From contig JAFYQC010000002.1 of assembly GCA_017547265.1 (NCBI GenBank), positions 1 through 6,663 on the forward strand: DNA of 6,663 nt, written 5' to 3'. The stretch is from Kiritimatiellia bacterium (lineage in GTDB: Bacteria > Verrucomicrobiota > Kiritimatiellia > RFP12 > UBA1067). Under the pieces are notes generated by a model. The model saw only the letters and a list, made by a program, of their open reading frames with translations. It had not been told where the DNA came from and did no database searches. The stretch's first letter is position 1. Every line of letters starts with the position of its first letter. This document shows positions 1 to 4,839 of the stretch, piece after piece. A program made the translations under genes and the position numbers.

Positions 1-1965
1 AGTTTAAAGTGTAAAGTTGAAAGTGTAAAGTGCAGAAGTGAGTGTGAGAGGCCGGGGGGGCAACTTTCAACTTTGGATGCGCCATCTTGGACACGGCGGC
101 CAGTGCTTTCGATGATGTGGCATCTTTTTGTGCTGCCGTTCTGGATTCGTCGTCATAGACACGAATTCGACGGCTTCGTCATATGTGCGGCAAACAGGCG
201 CGTGTGCGCGTGGTATCCGCTGCCGACGACGGCAACGGTACACGATCTCGCAAACTTCCACATTCCCGGCAAGTATTCCCGTCTCAGGATGTTCTACCTT
301 GCGCATGTGCTCCCGCACTATGCGAAGAAGGCGCAGCGTCTTGTCGCGGTAAGCGAGGCGACCAAGGTCGACATGGTTAAGTTCTGGCACTGCCGCGAAA
401 AGGACGTGACGGTGTTGTACAATGGGCTGACGTGTGAAGTTGGAGTTAAAAGTTGGAGTTGGAGAAAGGACGTAGAAGAAGTTGGAGAGAGTAGTTCGAT
501 AAAGGACGTAAAATTCCATTCTCCAACTCAAAACTCCAACTCCAACTCTCGAACCATCCTCTACATCTCCCGCATTGAGCATCCCGGCAAGAACCATGTC
601 AGGTTAATCGAGGCGTATTCGCGTCTGCCGCGTAGTCTCGCCGAAGTGCACCCGCTAGTCATCGCAGGAGCGGACTGGAAGGACGCCGAGGTCGTACACG
701 AGGCGGCTTCGAAGTCTCCGCACGCCGATCTCATCCGCTTCACTGGCTTTGTCTCCAATGAGGACATGCCGCGTCTTTGGGAAGAAGCTGGTTTCTACGT
801 GTTTCCCAGTCTCTTCGAGGGCTTCGGACTTTCACTTGTCGAGGCGATGGCGAAGGGGATTCCTTGCGCCTGCTCCAACAACGGCTCGCTCGGCGAGATC
901 GCCGCGGATGTCGCGATTACGTTTGATCCGGAGAATGTCGACGATATCGCCTCCGCACTCGGACGTCTTCTGTCGGAGTCGGAGACCGAACGGGCGGCGC
1001 GGGTTGCAAGGGGTCTTGAACACATCAAGAAGTTCTCGTGGGCCGACCACGCGAAGGGGATCGTAGAACTCATTTCTGGTAGGGACGCCTGTCCCCAGGC
1101 GTCCGCGGACGGATCGGAGATCCGCCCCTACCACCTTGCCTCAAGCGTCTCGCGGCTTTTCGGCATACCAGTCGCGCGCGTCACGCAGCCCGAAGCAGTC
1201 GAGCGCATAATTTCCTTCGCGAAGCGCGGAAAGTTGGAGAGAATAGTTCGAGTTGGAGAAAGGAATAATTCCACTCTCCAACTCAAGACTCCAACTCCAA
1301 CTCGGAAGCCCGCCTTCGTCGCCACCCTTAACGTCGACTTTGTCGCAAATGCGGTGAGCGGCTGGCCCTTTGGCGGGAACGACGAGCTTTGGGGGTATCT
1401 CAAGAATGCTGATTTCGTGACTGCCGACGGAATGCCGATTGTCCTTCTGTCGCGACTTCTAAGGTGCAGACTTCCCGCTCGCGTAACAGGCGCGGACATG
1501 GTGCCTGCGATTTGCCGCCGTTGCGCCGAGGAAGGGCTCAAGGTCTATGTGCTTGGCGGCGACAAGGATGCCGTAGCAGAGGCGTTTGCGAAATTGGGCG
1601 TGAAATGCCTCGCCGGACATGACGATGCCTTTGTGAAACTTGACGAACAGCAGCCCGAGATCGTAGAGCGCATCAACGCCGCGAAGCCGGACATCCTCTT
1701 CGTCGCTCTTGGCAACCCAAAGCAGGAACTCTGGATGGGACGCTACGCTTCAAAGCTCGACGTCGGCGCGATGGTCGGCATCGGCGGGACGTTCAACTTC
1801 ATCGCAGGCAAGGTCAAGCGCGCACCCAAGTGGATGCAGAAGTCAGGGCTTGAGTGGATATACCGCATCATCCAGGAGCCGGGGCGACTCTGGCGTCGCT
1901 ACGCCTACGGGCTCGTCAAGTTCTCGTGGCTTTCGCTGCGGGCGATAATGGGGAGGTACGAATGA
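1..1965 (+). CDS. Fused glycosyltransferase, GT4 plus WecG/TagA/CpsF (GT26), 5' end outside the window
   Basis: Predicted cytoplasmic or membrane-associated sugar transferase for surface polysaccharide assembly. The frame is open from base 1 (654 visible residues), and the first part of the GT4 N-terminal Rossmann domain is missing, so the true start lies upstream. Residues ~26-142 are the rest of that domain (VHDLANFH, VSEAT). Residues ~186-355 are the nucleotide-sugar-binding half, starting ILYISRIEHPGKN, with the EX7E motif E273/E281 (EGFGLSLVE). Residues ~379-654 match GT26: TLNVDF (T442, N444), ADGMP with likely catalytic D476, GGDKDA, VALGNPKQELWM, GGTFNFIAGKVKRAPKWM, and a basic C-terminal tail of the kind that holds this family at the membrane. 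In known GT26 enzymes (WecG, TagA) the acceptor is an undecaprenyl-linked sugar; that specificity is inferred here. Four repeat-type DNA inserts interrupt the gene at residues ~1-25, 145-183, 360-378 and 411-435. The stop overlaps the next start by 4 bases. Donor and acceptor sugars cannot be told. Confidence 0.93.
   Translation, partial: SLKCKVESVKCRSECERPGGQLSTLDAPSWTRRPVLSMMWHLFVLPFWIRRHRHEFDGFVICAANRRVCAWYPLPTTATVHDLANFHIPGKYSRLRMFYLAHVLPHYAKKAQRLVAVSEATKVDMVKFWHCREKDVTVLYNGLTCEVGVKSWSWRKDVEEVGESSSIKDVKFHSPTQNSNSNSRTILYISRIEHPGKNHVRLIEAYSRLPRSLAEVHPLVIAGADWKDAEVVHEAASKSPHADLIRFTGFVSNEDMPRLWEEAGFYVFPSLFEGFGLSLVEAMAKGIPCACSNNGSLGEIAADVAITFDPENVDDIASALGRLLSESETERAARVARGLEHIKKFSWADHAKGIVELISGRDACPQASADGSEIRPYHLASSVSRLFGIPVARVTQPEAVERIISFAKRGKLERIVRVGERNNSTLQLKTPTPTRKPAFVATLNVDFVANAVSGWPFGGNDELWGYLKNADFVTADGMPIVLLSRLLRCRLPARVTGADMVPAICRRCAEEGLKVYVLGGDKDAVAEAFAKLGVKCLAGHDDAFVKLDEQQPEIVERINAAKPDILFVALGNPKQELWMGRYASKLDVGAMVGIGGTFNFIAGKVKRAPKWMQKSGLEWIYRIIQEPGRLWRRYAYGLVKFSWLSLRAIMGRYE
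6..74. repeat. In-frame heptamer repeat insert with inverted arms (copy A)
   Basis: The left arm is a run of heptamers: AAAGTGT, AAAGTTG, AAAGTGT, AAAGTGC (6-33), then a looser AGAAGTG. The right arm is two perfect CAACTTT heptamers (61-74), complementary to AAAGTTGAAAGT at 13-24. A G-rich spacer with seven G's separates them. The element is read through by the first gene. TAA triplets at 5, 12 and 26 all fall out of frame. It may extend left of the window. Confidence 0.7.
438..548. repeat. In-frame GTTGGA/CTCCAA insert (copy B), GT4 interdomain linker
   Basis: The G/A-rich left part is built from GTTGGA hexamers (438-464) and a second partial left arm (481-499). The C/T-rich right arm is CTCCAA hexamers (520-548). 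GTTGGAGTTGGAG at 452-464 can pair with CTCCAACTCCAAC at 532-544. The insert encodes about 39 low-complexity residues between VLYNGL and TILYISRIE, exactly where the two Rossmann domains of a GT4 enzyme join. GTTGGA repeats contain no stop codon in any of six frames. Confidence 0.85.
1078..1132. repeat. GC-rich nested-hairpin element at the GT4/GT26 junction
   Basis: The terminal inverted repeats GGTAGGG (1078-1084) and CCCTACC (1126-1132) enclose a perfect 9-bp hairpin (GGACGCCTG 1083-1091, CAGGCGTCC 1096-1104, loop TCCC), the 10-base palindrome GTCCGCGGAC (1101-1110) and a 6-bp hairpin (CGGATC 1110-1115, GATCCG 1119-1124). It can fold as a three-way-junction-like structure. It is unlike the GTTGGA-type inserts in base content. 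It is translated as GRDACPQASADGSEIRPYH, the linker between the two enzyme domains. Such compact GC-rich inverted repeats behave like REP/MITE-type dispersed elements. Confidence 0.75.
1233..1303. repeat. In-frame GTTGGA/CTCCAA insert (copy C), start of GT26 domain
   Basis: The left arm begins GTTGGAGAGAATAGTTCGA (1233-1251), continues with GTTGGAGAAAGGA (1252-1264) and faces a CTCCAA-type right arm (1267-1303). It encodes about 25 residues just before the first GT26 strand (FVATLNVDF). It is clearly homologous at the DNA level to copy B: 18/19 bases at the left end and 35/37 at the right end. It is read in a different frame from copy B. Confidence 0.85.
1950..1956 (+). promoter_or_regulatory. 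Ribosome binding site for the sensor kinase gene
   Basis: GGGGAGG lies inside the last codons of the glycosyltransferase gene, 5 bases before the ATG at 1962. It decides that start over the in-frame ATG at 1854 and, with the ATGA overlap, suggests translational coupling. Confidence 0.8.
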
Positions 1966-4838
1966 AATATCCTACAGGAATGCGTCATCTTTCCGCTTTC
2001 TCGGCATGGGCACTTGCCTTCGGCTGCGCCGTTGGCTGGGATGCGGTCGTCATGCCGTGGACAACGTTTCTCCCCAAGGCCGGTCCGCTCGGCACTCTGC
2101 TGGGTCTTCTTGCCGCCGGTTTCGTCATGGCGGTCATTGCCTGGAACTTTCACTACATGATCAACCAAAAGCCGGGACCGGGCGGGGTCTATACCTATGC
2201 GACGGCGGCGTTTGGACATGATCATGGATATCTTTGCGCATGGTTCCTCTGCCTTACCTACGCCGCGATCGTCTGGTTGGACGCCACGGCGCTGCCTATC
2301 GTAGTGCGCTATGTGTTTGGCGGAGACAGCTTGCGGTTTGGATTCTGCTACACAGTAGAGGGATTCGAAGTCTGTCTTGGCGACATCCTGCTTGTCGTCG
2401 CGGCGGCGGCGATCGTCATCGCTATCTGTGCACGACGACGTGTGTCGACGGCGATACAGACCGTCCTTGCGGTTGTGTTTGCCGTTGCGTTCGCCGCTTG
2501 CTTCGTTGCTGCCGCCATTTGCCACGACGGTGGACTGGAGACGATGAAGCCGCTCTTCTCTCCGCAGGGCGGCGGCGTCTTTTCTCAGATGCTCAGCGTG
2601 CTTATGATGGCGCCGTGGCTCTTTATCGGGTTTGAGGCGATATCCGTCATGAGCATAGAGTTCCGGTTCCCCGGTAGACGGGCCTTCTCCATAATGGTGG
2701 CGGTGATTGTGGCGGCTGTCGCGGTTTACGCCATGCTAACGGTCATTCCGGTGCTGGCTTCTGGAAGCCAGGCTTTCAGCTGGGTTGACGCCGTAGACGT
2801 TGGACACCCCAACGCCCATGCGTTCGAGGTCGCACAGTCCGCCCTCGGGAAATCGGGCAAGGCCGTCATCTGCTGTGCGCTTTTTGGCGCCATTTTCACG
2901 AACTTGATCGGCAATACGATGGTCGCCAGCCGTCTTATCGCTGCGATGGCGCATGACGGCGCCATGCCTGCATGGCTTGGAAGGTGGAACGGCGAGATTT
3001 CGGCGCGCAATCCCATGATCGTCATAGTCTGCATGGCGGTCGTCACGTCTGCCCTTGGACAGACGGTCATAGGGGTCATCGTGGATATTGCGCTGATAGG
3101 TGCTGCGATAGCCTACGCCTATACGTCTGCCGCGACATTCAAGATCGCTCGGCAGAGGGGCGACCGCTTTTCCACGGCGACCGGCCTTGCCGGGCTTGTC
3201 ATCTCTGTCGTGGTGGGACTTCTCTTTATGCTGCCGGTCTTTTCGTCGGACGTCGCCACGATGTCGACTGAGTCGTACCTTGTTCTCGTTCTGTGGGGCG
3301 TCGCCGGGCTAGCTTTGTTCCTTTTTGTGTTTCGCTGTGATTCGCTCCGGCGCTTCGGGCGTTCACCGGTCGTTTGGGCGGTCCTTCTACTGATGATTCT
3401 TGTGCTGTCGCTTATCTGGGTACGGCAGACCGCCGACGACACGACGCGCGCCGCGTACGAAGCCGTCGCAAGCTTTCACTCCGACAAGTGTCTTGCTTCG
3501 GCGCAAGGTGGGGAAGGTCATGCGCCGGGAGAAGAAGACTGGCACGACGCGTTGCGCCGCAATCTGTCTGGCGTAAGCCGCACGATAATGCGCGACAGCT
3601 ACGTGCAGGGCGGGATAAACGTCCTTGCACTTGTCCTGCTGGTATACATTTACGGCATACTCCGCCGCCGGGAGCGCGAGATGGAGGAGGAAAAGGCCAA
3701 GGCCAAGAGCTATTTCTTCTCCACGGTGAGCCATGACATAAGGACGCCGCTCAATGCAATCATCGGATTCTCCGAGCTGCTCAAGGCGGGATTCGCGACG
3801 GAGAAGGAGCGCGAACAAGCCGTCGAGTCGATCCTCGTGAGCAGCAAGACGCTTTTGGGGCTGATTAACGACGTCCTGGACCTCTCTAAGCTCGAGTCCG
3901 GGAAGATGCAGATCGTGCCCGAACCGACGGACGCGGCGGCACTCCTTCGCGGGGTGGTGGACGCATTCCGCGTGTCGGGCGGGAAGCCTGGTCTCGAGAT
4001 TAGGTGCCGCGCGGAGGGCCTGCCCATGTTGATCCTCGACCCGCAGCGCCTCAGGCAGATCGCGTTCAACCTCGTCGGCAACGCGATGAAGTTCACCGTG
4101 CGGGGGCACGTGGAGCTGCGGGCCTTCTTTGAGGGTTCCAAGCCCTCGTATGGCGTCGGGACTTTCAGACTTGAGGTTGAGGACACTGGCTGCGGCATCG
4201 GCGAGACCGATCTGAAGCGCCTTGGCTCGGCCTACGTGCAGGTCGGGGAGCAGTCGAAGCGCGTCGTGGGCACGGGGCTCGGACTTGCCATCTGCCGCCA
4301 ACTTGCCACGGCGATGGGCGGTGCGCTCAAGGTGGAGTCCGAGCTCGGGAAGGGCTCGACGTTTTCCATTGTCGTTCCGGGCGTGAGGGTGACGGAAAGT
4401 GGAGGAGTTAAGAGTGGAGGAGTGGATGAGTTTATCTCGCAAACTCCCAACTCACCCACTCCCAACTCACTCACTTCTCTTCGCGTCCTCGTAGCGGCCG
4501 ATGCCAAGATGAACCTCATGGTCATGAAGGCGCTTCTGAGCCACATCGGCAGCTTTGACATCACGGTGGCGATGGACGGCGCGGAGGCGCTTAAGACGCT
4601 CGAGACGGCGTCCGAGCCGTTCGACCTCGTCCTCACGGACATGTGGATGCCGAACCTTGACGGCGAGGGGCTCGTGAAGGCGATTCGTGCGAATCCGAAG
4701 CTTGCTTCCCTGCGCGTAGTAGCGGTGACAGCCGACGTCGAATACCAGACGAAGGCTGCTGCCGCAGGTTTCGACGGAATCCTTCTCAAGCCGGTGACGT
4801 CGGACAAGCTCCTCAAGATGCTGGCAGGAAGGGCATAA
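1962..4838 (+). CDS. APC-transporter-domain hybrid sensor histidine kinase with C-terminal receiver
   Basis: A 958-residue membrane sensor. The start at 1962 is chosen because GGGGAGG lies 5 bases upstream, it forms an ATGA overlap with gene 1, and the APC domain begins at once; the in-frame ATG at 1854 lies inside the GT26 coding sequence. Residues ~10-460 hold about 12 hydrophobic segments of the APC amino acid/polyamine permease type, with the broken first helix (AFGCAVGWDAVVMPW, 19-33), PGPGGVYTYA (71-80) and the helix-6 signature PWLFIGFEAIS (218-228). Helices at ~468-489 and ~552-567 flank a polar ~60-residue loop. A charged linker leads to HisKA (SHDIRTPLN, H591) and HATPase: N703/N707, DTGCGIG (D741) and GTGLGLA (G770-G774). 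The receiver (~843-955) has phosphoacceptor D893, T923 and K943, but A846 replaces the first of the usual two acidic residues (D847 remains). No DNA-binding output is attached. It resembles in layout the SLC5-kinase fusions CbrA/CrbS, with a different transporter family. Whether it still transports is unknown. Confidence 0.95.
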   Translation: MKYPTGMRHLSAFSAWALAFGCAVGWDAVVMPWTTFLPKAGPLGTLLGLLAAGFVMAVIAWNFHYMINQKPGPGGVYTYATAAFGHDHGYLCAWFLCLTYAAIVWLDATALPIVVRYVFGGDSLRFGFCYTVEGFEVCLGDILLVVAAAAIVIAICARRRVSTAIQTVLAVVFAVAFAACFVAAAICHDGGLETMKPLFSPQGGGVFSQMLSVLMMAPWLFIGFEAISVMSIEFRFPGRRAFSIMVAVIVAAVAVYAMLTVIPVLASGSQAFSWVDAVDVGHPNAHAFEVAQSALGKSGKAVICCALFGAIFTNLIGNTMVASRLIAAMAHDGAMPAWLGRWNGEISARNPMIVIVCMAVVTSALGQTVIGVIVDIALIGAAIAYAYTSAATFKIARQRGDRFSTATGLAGLVISVVVGLLFMLPVFSSDVATMSTESYLVLVLWGVAGLALFLFVFRCDSLRRFGRSPVVWAVLLLMILVLSLIWVRQTADDTTRAAYEAVASFHSDKCLASAQGGEGHAPGEEDWHDALRRNLSGVSRTIMRDSYVQGGINVLALVLLVYIYGILRRREREMEEEKAKAKSYFFSTVSHDIRTPLNAIIGFSELLKAGFATEKEREQAVESILVSSKTLLGLINDVLDLSKLESGKMQIVPEPTDAAALLRGVVDAFRVSGGKPGLEIRCRAEGLPMLILDPQRLRQIAFNLVGNAMKFTVRGHVELRAFFEGSKPSYGVGTFRLEVEDTGCGIGETDLKRLGSAYVQVGEQSKRVVGTGLGLAICRQLATAMGGALKVESELGKGSTFSIVVPGVRVTESGGVKSGGVDEFISQTPNSPTPNSLTSLRVLVAADAKMNLMVMKALLSHIGSFDITVAMDGAEALKTLETASEPFDLVLTDMWMPNLDGEGLVKAIRANPKLASLRVVAVTADVEYQTKAAAAGFDGILLKPVTSDKLLKMLAGRA
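4398..4476. repeat. In-frame AGTGGAGG/ACTCCCA insert (copy D), kinase-receiver linker
   Basis: Left arm units are AGTGGAGG, AGTTAAG, AGTGGAGG, AGTGGATG (4398-4428). Right arm units alternate 7 and 8 bases: ACTCCCA, ACTCACCC, ACTCCCA, ACTCACTC, ACTT (4443-4476). The arms are roughly complementary. The insert encodes residues ~813-839, a flexible Ser/Pro/Thr/Asn-rich linker between the HATPase end (FSIVVPG) and the receiver start (LRVLVAAD). Confidence 0.8.
4826..4833 (+). promoter_or_regulatory. Ribosome binding site for the second GT4 gene
   Basis: AGGAAGGG overlaps the end of the sensor kinase gene, 6 bases before the ATG at 4840. It is a slightly imperfect Shine-Dalgarno match. The stop-to-start gap is 1 base, so coupling with the upstream gene is likely. 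Confidence 0.7.
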
Positions 4839-4839
4839 C

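Noticed and set aside
73..75. TTG at 73 as the start of the first glycosyltransferase
   Set aside because: It lies inside the right arm of a repeat insert, has no Shine-Dalgarno sequence, would remove part of the GT4 N-terminal domain, and the frame is open to base 1.
438..548. Intrinsic terminator from the hairpin-forming arms
   Set aside because: There is no following T-run, and the gene continues with conserved GT4 sequence; the same holds for the other inserts.
481..1303. Diversity-generating retroelement template/variable pair
   Set aside because: The differences between the two copies are not concentrated at adenines, and no reverse transcriptase gene is in the window.
1854..1961. Extended start of the sensor kinase at the ATG at 1854
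   Set aside because: The 36 extra residues overlap the conserved GT26 C-terminus in another frame, and the ATG at 1962 has a good ribosome binding site.
3387..4442. Long open frame of 351 codons on the minus strand
   Set aside because: It lies entirely antisense to conserved kinase motifs. Its composition is that of a GC-rich shadow frame, with no recognisable domain.
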